DNA of 64,000 nucleotides from Planococcus sp. MB-3u-03 (GCF_002833405.1 NZ_CP025135.1:725501-789500), one strand, 5' to 3'; positions 44,768 through 53,670 are shown, counted from the stretch's first letter. Program-made: numbers and translations. The notes: generated by a model not told the origin, from the letters alone.

Positions 44768-45794
44768 ATACAAGTTCAACCGTAATGCTGCCATTATCCG
44801 ACTGCAAATCCACCGCATGCTCGCCGCTGCCGAACACGCTGTGGCGGTTTTTTACGCCGAATACGGAAACCGTTCCCCAGTCGACATTCGCGCGAATCGT
44901 CGCGTTTTTTGGTTGCGCCTGGGTTTCGACCGAGATGGCACCGTTGTCGGTTTCGAGGCTGATTGTGCGGTCGAGGTCCACAGTCGACAAATGGATGTGC
45001 CCGTTGTCGGTTTTGGCGCGCACATTGCCCTCGATGTCTCTCAAATCGATGGCGCCATTGTCCGTCGACGCATGGAGTTCGTCGGCCTGGATGTTCCGCA
45101 GCTGGAGCTGTCCGTTGTCCGTGCCGACTTTCAGTTTCTTCGCCTGTACCTGTGCCAATTCGATATCGCCGTTGTCCGATTTGACGCTTGCTTGGTCCGC
45201 ATTCATTTGCGTGAGTTCGATGCGGCCGTTATCCGTTTCGATGGATAAGTGGCGGCTGTCGAGGCGCTCGCCAGTGATCATGCCGTGGTCGGAATCGATT
45301 TGGATTTTGTCATACAGTTTCTTCGGCAAGCGGACGTTGAGCTTCGGTGATTTCATGCTGCCGGTAAAGCTGAAGATGCCCCATTTTCTCGGCTCTTCTT
45401 TCAAGGTGATGACGAGCGTCCGGTTGAGGATATCGACATTCAGCTGCTGGCGATAACTTTTATCGGTAATGTCTGCATACATCTTGCCGTCTTCCGAAGG
45501 GCCGATGGTAAGCATGCCGTTATCAATCTGGATGTCGACTTGATCGAATTTGTCTTCTGTCAGTTCATTCGCTGCCGCGCTGATGTCATTTTGGTTGAAA
45601 TCAAAGGACTCGATCAGTTCGTCGGCGATTTCCTGCGGCGAGCCGAGTTCAGCAGCGATTTCGCTATCCGTTTTGCCATCCGTCTGGCCATTTGAAAAAT
45701 ACTCTTTGATGTCCTGAAGAATGTCATTTTGTTCTTCTTTCGGCAATCGTTTCAACGCTGTTTCAAGTTCTTGCAAAAATTGGTTTTCAGTCAT
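44766..45794 (-). CDS. HAAS-DUF4097 protein (DUF1700 N-terminal domain, DNG-repeat C-terminal domain)
   Basis: This 342-residue protein has an N-terminal HAAS/DUF1700 helical domain (about residues 1-65; FLQELETALKRLPKEEQNDI, ELGSPQEIADELI). A long series of DNGxIxL beta repeats (TDNGRIEL, SDNGDIEL, TDNGQLQL, TDNGAIDL, TDNGHIHL, TDNGAISV) follows. No membrane segment is evident, unlike its paralogue at 23512-24351. Both end with VFGSGE and a final NNGSI/SDNGSI strand. ATG 45794 overlaps the padR stop by 8 bases. HAAS domains are typically paired with PadR regulators, as here. Function unproven. Confidence 0.88.
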   Translation of the reverse strand: MTENQFLQELETALKRLPKEEQNDILQDIKEYFSNGQTDGKTDSEIAAELGSPQEIADELIESFDFNQNDISAAANELTEDKFDQVDIQIDNGMLTIGPSEDGKMYADITDKSYRQQLNVDILNRTLVITLKEEPRKWGIFSFTGSMKSPKLNVRLPKKLYDKIQIDSDHGMITGERLDSRHLSIETDNGRIELTQMNADQASVKSDNGDIELAQVQAKKLKVGTDNGQLQLRNIQADELHASTDNGAIDLRDIEGNVRAKTDNGHIHLSTVDLDRTISLETDNGAISVETQAQPKNATIRANVDWGTVSVFGVKNRHSVFGSGEHAVDLQSDNGSITVELV

Positions 45795-46110
45795 TTTGCA
45801 CACCCTCTTCAATTAGTTGGTTGACCCCAACAGTGAAACTTTCCCATTCTTCGAGCTGCTCCTGCAAATACGCCCGGCCGAGTTCAGTGAGCGAGTAATA
45901 TTTCCGCGGCGGGCCTTCGCTTGATTCCTGCAAATAAGTGGTGAAATAGCCTTCCTTGGTGAGCCGCCGGAGCAGGGGATAGACGGCGCCTTCCGAGATG
46001 GCGATGCGGCTCGAGATTTTCTGAACGAGTTCATAGCCGTAGCGGTCTTGTTTATCCAACAGCACCAGGACACATAAATTCAACACGCCTTTTTTAAACT
46101 GGATGTTCAA
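45787..46110 (-). CDS. PadR family transcriptional regulator
   Basis: This 107-residue winged-helix protein has an HTH with KGVLNLCVLVLLDKQDRYGYEL and a wing with GAVYPLLRRLTKEGYF and RKYYSLTELGRAYL. The length is typical of the short PadR-like class. It autoregulates and controls the overlapping HAAS-DUF4097 gene by family precedent. AAAGGAGGAAACCCC precedes the ATG. Confidence 0.92.
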   Translation of the reverse strand: MNIQFKKGVLNLCVLVLLDKQDRYGYELVQKISSRIAISEGAVYPLLRRLTKEGYFTTYLQESSEGPPRKYYSLTELGRAYLQEQLEEWESFTVGVNQLIEEGVQND

Positions 46111-46344
46111 TGGGGTTTCCTCCTTTCACAGCTAGTGTTTTATAAACAGTAGTGATTAATGAACAATATATCATCTAGTATTGTTCAATGCAAGGTACTG
46201 AGTAGAATTAATTGAAAATTATTTTTTCTTTACTCAAATCTCTGTCCATAAACACAAAAAAGCTAGCTCCCATTCATTATAAAAATGAGAACCAACTATG
46301 TGAAATTACTTCTATGGAATTACAATTTTATTAGTAATGAAAAG

Positions 46345-46467
46345 ATATGGAGCAAAACAACGGAGACTCCCGCGGGAAAGCGAGACAGCTGAGACCCCGC
46401 AAGAAGCGAAGCGACTGAGGAGGCTTGGCGCTCGCCCGCAGGAAAGCGTAGTTGTTTTGTGGAATAT
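46345..46467 (+). repeat. MITE-like repeat element with ATATGGAGCAAAACA ends, copy B
   Basis: Starts ATATGGAGCAAAACAACGGA with GACTCC and ends GAAAGCGTAGTTGTTTTGTG with GAATAT. The ends match the element at 26428-26577, while the centre (CCCGCGGGAAAGCG, GAGACCCCGCAAGAAGCG, GACTGAGGAGGCTTGGCG) matches the GC-rich repeat at 26601-26712. No other feature is evident in the 46111-46497 gap. Confidence 0.75.
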
Positions 46468-46497
46468 CGGTTTCACAGAGGTTTTAAGATCTCTTGA

Positions 46498-48087
46498 TTA
46501 TTCAAAATCGATTTCTGAGGTCATGACGCGTCCTGTCGGGTGAGGGTCAAAGCCGGTGATATTGTCTTTGCCTGCAAGCGACGGTGACGTATGGACAAGC
46601 GGGATGATCGGCGGATCGTCATGCAGGATGACTTGCGCTTCGCGGTATAATTCATTGCGCTCTTCCTGATCGGTGATGATCCGCGCCTGATCCAATAATG
46701 CGTTGAGCTCAGGATTATCGTATTGCGTCGAGTTGGTCGAACCGACATTGTCACCGTGCAAAAGCGTATAGATAAAATTGTCGGCATCGCCATTCATGCC
46801 GGTCCAGCCGAGCAGGAACGTATCCGCTTCGCCATTGATCGCTTTTTCGATATAAGTTGCCCATTCAAACGTGACAATTTCTGCATCGACGCCGATATCG
46901 GCAAAATTGGACTGGAGATATTCAGCGACCTTGGCGCCGTCTGGCATATACGGGCGCGATACCGGCATCGCGTACAGTTCCATGCTGAATCCGTCGGGGA
47001 GCCCAGCTTCAGCCAGCAATTCTTTCGCCCGTTCCGGATCGTAAGCGTACGGTTCGATATCATCGTTATAGCCTTCAACAGTAGGTGGAATGACGTTTTT
47101 CGCAGGGATTGCCCCTTCGCCGAAGAATGCTTCGACCATCGCCTCTTTATTCACCGCATGACTGAGTGCCTGGCGAACGAGTGGGTCGTCGAAGGGTTCG
47201 TGGGTCAATGTCATGCCGAGGTAGCCAAGGTTGAGAGGGGGACGGGAGTAAAGCTCGAGCCCAGCTTCTTCTTCAATCTGTTCATGGGACTCGGAATCCA
47301 AACCAGCAACCAAATCCACTTCGCCGCTCAGCAAGGCATTGAGTCGGGAAGAATTGTCCGGAATCGTGCGGAAAATAACTTCTTCGAGCTTCGGAAGCCC
47401 GTCGATCCAATAGTCGTCGTTTTTCTCCAGGGCGATCCGTTCGTTCGGCTGCCATTCCTGGAAAACGAATGGGCCTGTGCCGACCGGATTGCTTCTATAG
47501 TCATCCCCGAATTCTTCGATGGCTGCGGGGCTTGAAATCGACAGCGGCGTCAGCGCCAAGTCTTTCAATAATGTTGGTTGCGGACGCTTTAATTGAATTT
47601 CGACCATGAATTCATCAACCGCCGTGACGGATTCGATATTATGGGCTTCATCGCCTGTATAGCCGCCGAACACTGTACCGTACATCGGGAATTGGTCCCC
47701 GCTGCCGTTCATCCAGCGGTCGAAGTTAAAGGCGACAGCGTCTGCATCAAAATCGGTGCCGTCGTGGAACTTCACGCCTTCACGGAGCGTGAAGGTATGG
47801 GTCAGCCCATCGTCTGATTCCTGCCATTCGGTCGCAAGCATCGGTTCAACGGTCGTCTCGCCTTCCGCGAAAGTCGTCAATGTTTCGAGTACGCTTTGTG
47901 CGACGTTTTCGGATTCATTATCCGTCACTTCGGAAGGATCGAGCGAGACGGCATCGCCGCCGCGCGCAAAAATAAGCGTATCTTGTTCGGTCGATTCTTC
48001 GCTTCCGGAATCACCACCGGAACACGCCATCAAGAGAAAGGGGGACATGGTCAACAGGGCAAGCATTTTCGTGGATCGCTTAATCAT
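46498..48087 (-). CDS. ABC transporter substrate-binding lipoprotein, SBP_bac_5 family (second paralogue)
   Basis: This 529-residue receptor has lipobox LMAC (Cys about 22). It is strongly similar along its length to the protein at 5058-6650: IFARGGDAVSLDP versus IFARGADSVSLDP, VKFHDGTDFDADAV in both, and FDPHPTGR at both C-termini. No permease or ATPase is linked. ATG 48087 follows AAGGAGTGTTTCA. The two proteins probably bind related peptide-like ligands for a shared permease. The 48088-48420 upstream region is AT-rich with no gene. Confidence 0.9.
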   Translation of the reverse strand: MIKRSTKMLALLTMSPFLLMACSGGDSGSEESTEQDTLIFARGGDAVSLDPSEVTDNESENVAQSVLETLTTFAEGETTVEPMLATEWQESDDGLTHTFTLREGVKFHDGTDFDADAVAFNFDRWMNGSGDQFPMYGTVFGGYTGDEAHNIESVTAVDEFMVEIQLKRPQPTLLKDLALTPLSISSPAAIEEFGDDYRSNPVGTGPFVFQEWQPNERIALEKNDDYWIDGLPKLEEVIFRTIPDNSSRLNALLSGEVDLVAGLDSESHEQIEEEAGLELYSRPPLNLGYLGMTLTHEPFDDPLVRQALSHAVNKEAMVEAFFGEGAIPAKNVIPPTVEGYNDDIEPYAYDPERAKELLAEAGLPDGFSMELYAMPVSRPYMPDGAKVAEYLQSNFADIGVDAEIVTFEWATYIEKAINGEADTFLLGWTGMNGDADNFIYTLLHGDNVGSTNSTQYDNPELNALLDQARIITDQEERNELYREAQVILHDDPPIIPLVHTSPSLAGKDNITGFDPHPTGRVMTSEIDFE

Positions 48088-48420
48088 TGAAACACTCCTT
48101 TTGTGTAAATTATTTTTTGCAACATAAGTAAAAAAGTAATTCACTATGTATAACTGGAAGGGCGGCTTGAGAAGTATTAATAGTTCTTGTTATGCCATTC
48201 ACACAGTTTTCTATGTGCCGAGCCAAGAATTAATAGGCTTTTCGTTCAATAGGCGAGAGGAAAGCTAAAGGCCGCCTTGCATAAGTATAAAGTATAATCA
48301 TTTAGTTTTGTGATTATTTAAACAATTTAGTTATTTAATATCATATTAAAAAGACAATTTTGTCGAAACAAGAAAAAGATTAAGGCATTCAGATCGATTC
48401 ATAGATTTCCATGTCCAATA

Positions 48421-48466
48421 AAAAAGATGGCACCAATCCAATGGGAAATTGGCGCCATCCTTTTTC
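48421..48466 (-). terminator. Terminator of the metallophosphoesterase gene
   Basis: AAAAAGATGGCACCAAT ccaatgggaa ATTGGCGCCATCCTTTTT, usable in both directions. Confidence 0.85.
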
Positions 48467-48493
48467 TTCAATTTCTTTTTAACTTGGCAGAGA

Positions 48494-49378
48494 TTATCTC
48501 GTCTTGATTTTGTGTATGTCGTGTAAATCCAGTCCAGTAGCAATCGGCGATGAAGCCGAAAGCGGAATCGCGTATTTCACATCGGCCTGGGTGCCAAGAG
48601 GGTGGGGCTTCAGTTGAAAGTGATCGATGGCTGTACCGATCATGTGTGCTGCCGTTTTTAATTTTGGATCCATTAAAGGAATATAATCGATGGCAATTAA
48701 TGACTCGGATACGTCAATGATTCGGACAGCCTGTTCGTCCAAAACAGCGGCTATTTGGAGGAATGTCCACTGTTCTCTTGCTGCGATGGAATTGTAATGA
48801 TTGTGCCCATTTACGTACAGTCCAGCACGTTGCTTCGGTTTCAGCAATTCCCACATCGGGATGTCTGGCGCAATGCAACGTTTTTCTTGTTCGGAGTTTT
48901 TGGTTGTTCCATGTACAGGATGGTGGCCGAAGACAATCAGTGGGAGGTCGCCGGATTCATGGACTACATTTTCAAGCCATTGCTGTTGAACAAGATCCAA
49001 AGTGCCGCCCCAGTCTTCATAATTTTGTTCTTGGGCGGTATCTAGAAATGCCAATGTTGCATGTTCTGTTGAAATGGTATGAAAACGCTCTTGCTGTGTG
49101 ATATGGAGGACATTTTTTCGGTTCATGGCATAAACGTCATGGTTGCCAAGCACATGCACAAATGGTTTTTGGTGCTGGCGAATCATGCCATATATATCTT
49201 CCAATTCGTCAGCTGAGCCAAAATTCGTCAAATCACCAATAGAGACATACAAGTCTGCCGGGATCGAGAAAAACTGTTCCATGAAGGACTCAAAAAATGA
49301 CTGCCGATCTTCTCGGATAAAAGCATAGCTCTCTTTTACCGAAGGAAAATGCAAATCTCCAATCACTGCAATTTTCAT
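48494..49378 (-). CDS. Metallophosphoesterase (calcineurin-like)
   Basis: This 294-residue protein contains the binuclear-metal motifs in order: GDLHFP, GDLTNFG (normally GDxxD/GDxxN), GNHDVY, GHHPVHG and NGHNHYNS. The family hydrolyses phosphate mono- or diesters, for example cyclic nucleotides; the substrate is not evident. ATG 49378 is chosen as the natural start of the KIAVIGDLH strand, though AAGGAG lies 12 bases upstream; TTG 49387 is an alternative. It stands alone. Confidence 0.87.
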   Translation of the reverse strand: MKIAVIGDLHFPSVKESYAFIREDRQSFFESFMEQFFSIPADLYVSIGDLTNFGSADELEDIYGMIRQHQKPFVHVLGNHDVYAMNRKNVLHITQQERFHTISTEHATLAFLDTAQEQNYEDWGGTLDLVQQQWLENVVHESGDLPLIVFGHHPVHGTTKNSEQEKRCIAPDIPMWELLKPKQRAGLYVNGHNHYNSIAAREQWTFLQIAAVLDEQAVRIIDVSESLIAIDYIPLMDPKLKTAAHMIGTAIDHFQLKPHPLGTQADVKYAIPLSASSPIATGLDLHDIHKIKTR

Positions 49379-49521
49379 TCTGTTCAACAACTCCTTCTGC
49401 CTTTAGTAACACCAGTATCTCAAACGGCTGCTAAGCTGCGGTAAACACAGTGTAAAGAATTGTGAAAGTATGGATTAAGTCGCAGTTGAAGAATGGAATC
49501 GCTTTACGAATTGCAAAGGAT

Positions 49522-49567
49522 AAAAAAGCTATACCTATCCATCCATGAGACGTTTAGGTATAGCCCA
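49522..49567 (-). terminator. Terminator of the PH-domain protein gene
   Basis: Minus strand GGGCTATACCTA ... TAGGTATAGC followed by TTTTTTA. Confidence 0.75.
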
Positions 49568-49575
49568 GTAGAAAG

Positions 49576-49941
49576 TTACAGAATCGCTTCCGCAATAATC
49601 TTATCCAGCTTGCGGATATCGACTTTCTTATTCAAATTCAGCTTAAAGTTTCCGGCTCTTGTCCAAAGCTGGATTTCCGCGTTGGCATCAAAGGTACCGG
49701 CGTTTTCGGTCGAGTACATATTGATTGATGCGAAGGGAATGGTGTAGACTTCGACTTTTTTACCGGTCAAGCCTTGCTTGTCGGAAATGATGATGCGCTT
49801 GTTTGTGACGACAGCGGTATCGCGCACCGTTTTATAAGCGACTTTCGCTTGTTCGCTGTCCACCAGCAAGTCCTTGACCGAGTCCGGTACATCAATTTCC
49901 TGCAGGAAGGTCCAGCCCATCATTGCATTCAATTCTGCCAT
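49576..49941 (-). CDS. Small PH-domain-like protein
   Basis: This 121-residue soluble protein has a bacterial PH-like fold pattern (DTAVVTNKRIIISDKQGLTG, VYTIPFASINMYSTE, IQLWTRAGNFKLNLN), as in YvqG/YokE-type proteins. ATG 49941 has GGGGGAATTCAA upstream. No membrane segment. Function unknown; it is unrelated by order to the ydbST pair. Confidence 0.78.
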   Translation of the reverse strand: MAELNAMMGWTFLQEIDVPDSVKDLLVDSEQAKVAYKTVRDTAVVTNKRIIISDKQGLTGKKVEVYTIPFASINMYSTENAGTFDANAEIQLWTRAGNFKLNLNKKVDIRKLDKIIAEAIL

Positions 49942-50028
49942 TTGAATTCCCCCTATCCATTGTTGATACCAGTATGGCATATGTCGGAAAGAGGGGCTAT
50001 AGAAATGAACGGGCTATTCGAATGACGG

Positions 50029-50500
50029 TCATACGATTAAATTGTTGCTCGACTTCATTGCAATTGCATCTTTCAGCAATCTTCGCAGCAAATCGGCAAA
50101 AACCGCCACGACCGCAGAAGCGAGTGTGCCAATGACTCCGAGCGTGATGTCATCATCGATGAACAAGATCGTAGCCAGTTCGCCGAGTACAATGAAGAGG
50201 ATAATCGCAAGGGCGCAATACTTGATGATAGTCAGCGCCTTAAGTGCCGAATCCGAAAAGGCTTCACCGCGGTCAATGTAACCGAGCAGTTTGAAGGTTT
50301 GATAGAACGTGACCAGGATTGGGGCAAAGAAGATATAAGCCGATATCAAAAACGGGTATTGAAGATATGCCGTTTCCGGATGCAGCGCCGCATCCCTTTC
50401 GGCCATGCCCGGCAATCCGAATACATATAGCGCCATCACACCGAAGGTCATCAGCAGCAGAACCCTTTCAAAACAGCGTCGCGGCATGTTTAGCTCTCAT
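50029..50500 (-). pseudogene. DUF2975 membrane protein, N-terminal frame broken
   Basis: The open frame from 50487 gives 152 residues with four hydrophobic segments (LLLMTFGVMALYVFGLP, FLISAYIFFAPILVTFY, YCALAIILFIVLGELATIL, GVIGTLASAVVAVFADLL) in the DUF2975/YoaS pattern. The best RBS (GGAGGGTTCCC) precedes ATG 50500 in another frame (RAKHAATLF). Adding one A in 50470-50473 and one T in 50466-50468 joins it as TLFLKRVLLLMTFG. The true start is therefore probably 50500. Function unknown; homologues often pair with a small HTH regulator, absent here. Confidence 0.7.
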
Positions 50501-50845
50501 GGGAACCCTCCGTTAATGGTTGTTATACTGAATTTAACAGAAAATTTATCGATTATCAATAAATAAATATTGAAAAGCGATACATTAGAAACTTTATAGT
50601 GATAGTTTAATAAAGAAAATATAAGATTGAGGACTCACTATGTAATAAGATTTTCGGCTAGCGAAATATTAGCCTTTATGAAGGTGACAGTAATACTGCG
50701 AGCGCTATTAAATTATCAGTACAAATAGGTAGAATTTCTTCGGTGATTTGAATCTTTAAAAGTAGTTGGGGAATAAAAGTTTAGATGAAGTAAATAAATC
50801 GGCACATCTTTTAATTATCTAAGGTGAAGAACTTTTTAAAAGTCA

Positions 50846-50884
50846 TAAAAATACATCTAGCTATGTTTTATTAAGGCTAGATGT
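50846..50884 (-). terminator. Terminator-like hairpin in the AT-rich island
   Basis: Minus strand ACATCTAGCC ttaataaaacata GCTAGATGT then ATTTTTA. It would end transcripts from the small membrane ORF at 51050-51244. Confidence 0.6.
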
Positions 50885-51049
50885 AAAGTTATAGTGTTCT
50901 AAAATTGAGTCAGTGTATTATAAATAAAAGTGTAATTTTGTACGAGTTGTTGCTTTTATTTTATTTTCAAAATTAACCGATCTAAATATACTTCGTTTAG
51001 TAAACTTGCCAAGTAGAGTTGCCTGTCAGCCTTTGTATTAATAAAAATT

Positions 51050-51244
51050 TCAGCAAAAGCATTTAAAAACGTGAAGTCCAAAACTTAGTACAAAGAACAT
51101 ACTAAACAAAGCAACTATTAATGTTAAGTCTCCTTCATAGTCTTGATAAATAAAAGTTGATAAGAGAATTACAACGGGGAGTACCAAATTGAGAAAAGGA
51201 ATTAGATTAAATGACTTTCTTGATTTACTCCCTGCTAATTCCAT
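51050..51244 (-). CDS. Possible small two-helix membrane protein
   Basis: This 64-residue frame has two hydrophobic segments (NLIPFLNLVLPVVILLSTFIY and TLIVALFSMFFVLSFGL) separated by an acidic loop. No RBS is seen before the ATG. It starts 8 bases after the end of a related frame-broken ORF, and a terminator-like hairpin follows 170 bases on. It may be real or part of a decayed operon. Confidence 0.4.
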   Translation of the reverse strand: MELAGSKSRKSFNLIPFLNLVLPVVILLSTFIYQDYEGDLTLIVALFSMFFVLSFGLHVFKCFC

Positions 51245-51252
51245 TTGTATTG

Positions 51253-51510
51253 CTAATTTTTAATTTGAGAAGAGTGATTGATATTTCTTTCTTTCGTAAG
51301 AAATTCAAACATAGACTCCTTTTCTTTCGGTCTGGCTTCAATTTCATGGGATAGCATTAATGAATCTATCTTTTTATTACTAAAAAGTCCAATAGATAAT
51401 AGTAATAAACCAATGATATACTAAGCGAGCATTTATCATGAAAGCGATAGTATCTGCAATCATTAATCCGATAACAGTGAAAAATAAACTCCATTTTTCC
51501 CTATGATATG
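51253..51510 (-). pseudogene. Degraded small membrane protein gene
   Basis: Two frames give consecutive plausible protein: KWSLFFTVIGLMIADTIAF with MINARLVYH, then GLLLLSIGLFSNKKIDSLML with SHEIEARPKEKES and ending NHSSQIKN at TAG 51253. The frame changes near 51410-51420 and no start codon with RBS is visible upstream. Confidence 0.45.
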
Positions 51511-51813
51511 GTAACCTCTTTTTGTTCTAAATTTTATTATAACGAAACTCATAAATTTCTCTTATCAATAGACTCCTCCAGATAATTATCTAAATTTCTA
51601 ATACGTATAAGGTTAGAAATAGATTCAAATTAGAAGTAAAATTTTCAAAATTATTCGTGTTAAAACTCCTCTCAAAATCTAATCTAATTCCCTGTAGCGT
51701 AAAGGATGAATTTCTAATAGTGAAGTCACATCTCTAAATTCTTTCTTGAAACCTATTATTTATACCTATTGATAATTAATTAACATTTATTAGCTAAATT
51801 GAGGTAATAAAAT

Positions 51814-52251
51814 ATGAAGTCGTCGAGTCGAAAAGAAATGATGGACTGCCTGGATTTCTTCATCGGCACTTGGGCAATCGAAGTGTTTCATCCAGAGCTT
51901 CAGCCAACACCGATTGCCGGGGAGACAAGCTTCGAGTGGCTGGACGAGCGTTATGTCATTCAGCGCACGAAAATCGACAAGGCTGAATTCCCGAGCAGCA
52001 TGATCATCTACGATTGGGACGATGCGAAAGGACAATACGTGCAGCATTATTTTGATTCACGCGGCGTGACGCGGTTATACGAGATGAGTTTTCAAGAAGA
52101 TATTTGGAAGTTATGGCGGAACGAGCCCGATTTCTCACGGCTCGATTTCCATCAGCGTTTCAGCGGCACAGTGAATAGAGCGGGAAACCTTATCGAAAGT
52201 TCCTGGGAAAATCAGCAGACGGTATTCAATGGGAGCACGATTTCAAGTTGA
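51814..52251 (+). pseudogene. DUF1579-like lipocalin-type protein, C-terminus frame-shifted
   Basis: This 145-residue frame begins CLDFFIGTWAIEVFHPELQP and continues with GETSFEWLDERYVIQRTKID, matching small beta-barrel DUF1579-type proteins. After SSWEN the frame loses sense. Adding one A in the AAAA run at 52208-52211 gives SSWEKSADGIQWEHDFKLI, the expected family ending, so the C-terminus as read is false. ATG 51814 has only a GAGGTAATAAAAT RBS. Function unknown. Confidence 0.7.
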
Positions 52252-52270
52252 TTTTAAAAACAGTAAAGAG

Positions 52271-52303
52271 CAAAAGCCTTCCGGATTGCTTGGAGGGCTT
52301 TTG
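52271..52303 (+). terminator. Terminator after the DUF1579-like gene
   Basis: AAAAGCCTTCC ggattgct TGGAGGGCTTTTG with one mismatch. Confidence 0.7.
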
Positions 52304-52462
52304 ACTGTGTAAATGAAAATTTGGAAGTAATTAATGAAAGACAGGACTTTTGATGTCTTTATGAGGATTATGACAAAAATATCGAAAATGATGTTGAGTT
52401 ATTTGTTAATTCAGACTATTATTTGTATAGAAAGAAAATAAAGGAAATGGAAGGAGAATAAT

Positions 52463-52894
52463 ATGAAAAAGGAATTGCTGGAATTTTATGGGTTCACTTT
52501 TAGTGATGGGGCTTCTTTAAACGTAGCTGCCGATGAACACGACGACAAGAACTGTGATGATTTCTCAAGCCACGAAGAAGTCATGGAATTTTGGTACACA
52601 AACGGGTATAGTGCAGAAAACGACCCGCACGACCTCGACCGTGATAATGACGGACTCGCTTGTGAAGTCAGCCAGTCAGAATACGATGATTATGTAGCGA
52701 GCCAAGAAGCTGCCGGATCTAATGACGAAGCTTCTGGTGATCAGGAAGAAGCTGTAGAAGAGGATGAGGAAGGTGCAGCTTTGCCGGATACCGCTTCGAA
52801 CGGTCCTCTCATGATGCTGTTCGGCGCTGGAATTGCCGGGGCAGGATCATTGCTCTTATTCCGTAGAAAGAACCAAACAGCCGAGCAGCAATAG
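52463..52894 (+). CDS. Excalibur-domain surface protein with LPDTA sortase anchor
   Basis: This 143-residue protein has an Excalibur calcium-binding domain (about residues 27-70: KNCDDFSSHEEVMEFW and DPHDLDRDNDGLACE). An acidic spacer, the sorting signal LPDTA (107-111), a hydrophobic helix (MMLFGAGIAGAGSLLLF) and a RRKN tail follow. It should be anchored to the cell wall by the class D sortase encoded 138 bases downstream. As read, residues 3-18 do not form a signal peptide. Adding one base in each of the runs 52466-52470, 52498-52501 and 52516-52518 gives KKGIAGILWVHFLVMGLLLN and VAADEH, a good one. GGAAGGAGAATAAT precedes the ATG. Confidence 0.88.
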   Translation: MKKELLEFYGFTFSDGASLNVAADEHDDKNCDDFSSHEEVMEFWYTNGYSAENDPHDLDRDNDGLACEVSQSEYDDYVASQEAAGSNDEASGDQEEAVEEDEEGAALPDTASNGPLMMLFGAGIAGAGSLLLFRRKNQTAEQQ

Positions 52895-52964
52895 GCTGTC
52901 TGTTAAGCACTCATACAAAAGAGCAGCGGGATTGGATATCCGCCGCTTTATCCGAATCTAAAAA

Positions 52965-53014
52965 AGGACTGTCCTTGAAAGTCATGATCATGACCTTTTG
53001 GGGCAGCCTCTTTA
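52965..53014 (+). terminator. Hairpin between the surface protein and sortase genes
   Basis: AGGACTGTCC and GGGGCAGCCT flank an inner AAAGTCATGATCATGACCTTT palindrome, followed by CTTTATT. Imperfect; probably partial termination. Confidence 0.55.
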
Positions 53015-53031
53015 TTGCGAGGTGATGCTAG

Positions 53032-53670
53032 ATGAAGCGTTGGTTGGGCTTGGTGCTCCTGTTTATTGGTTTAAGTATTGTCATAGTGAATTTCTTGGAA
53101 TGGAATACCGGCCATACAGCTGCGCAGGATTTCACTGAAAAAGAAGCGGATAAAGTAGCGGAAGTGGCACACACACTGGAAAAGAAAATGATCTTTACAC
53201 CGCCTTCCATCGAAGAGCCGACTCCCGTGTTCACAAGCGATATTCAAGAAGAGGCGGGTGCGAATATCGCTACACTGCTCATCCCCAAGATTGAACAAAA
53301 ATATTCTATCTATTGGGGAACGGACCCTTCAACCTTGACTCAAGGCGTCGGCATGTTCGTCAGTGATTTAACGACGGTGCCCGGTGGTTATGGACATACC
53401 GTTCTAAGCGGCCATCGGGATACGGTCTTTACTAGATTAGGCGAACTTGAAAAGGCCGATTTGCTTCATGTGCAATATGACGATGAAATTTTTATCTACG
53501 AGGTCACGGATACGTGGATTACGCACGAAGACGATCGAACAGTCATAGTCGAAAAAGAGGAATCTACTCTCACTTTGACGACTTGCTATCCTTTCGACTT
53601 TATCGGCTATGCTCCGGATCGGTATATCGTCCAGGCCGAGTTGGTCGCTGAACGAAAAATTAAGAACTAA
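53032..53670 (+). CDS. Class D sortase
   Basis: This 212-residue transpeptidase has an N-terminal membrane anchor (LGLVLLFIGLSIVIVNFL). The catalytic domain has His in LSGHRDTVF (about 125), Cys185 in TLTTCYPF and Arg197 in APDRYIV, the sortase triad. Class D sortases of Bacillus (YhcS/SrtD) cleave LPDTS/LPDTA-like signals, matching the LPDTA protein just upstream. ATG 53032 has GCGAGGTGATGCTAG before it. Together they form a dedicated sortase-substrate pair. Confidence 0.92.
   Translation: MKRWLGLVLLFIGLSIVIVNFLEWNTGHTAAQDFTEKEADKVAEVAHTLEKKMIFTPPSIEEPTPVFTSDIQEEAGANIATLLIPKIEQKYSIYWGTDPSTLTQGVGMFVSDLTTVPGGYGHTVLSGHRDTVFTRLGELEKADLLHVQYDDEIFIYEVTDTWITHEDDRTVIVEKEESTLTLTTCYPFDFIGYAPDRYIVQAELVAERKIKN

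Larger units (their letters stand above)
50515..51810. other. AT-rich island without a convincing intact gene
   Basis: About 1.3 kb is visibly richer in A+T than its surroundings. It contains only degraded-looking small membrane ORFs on the minus strand (51050-51500) and a hairpin at 50846-50884. It suggests a remnant of acquired DNA or an old deletion scar. Confidence 0.55.

Noticed and set aside
50515..51810. Prophage remnant or integrative element
   Set aside because: No integrase, attachment repeats, tRNA gene or phage-like protein was found; only base composition is unusual.
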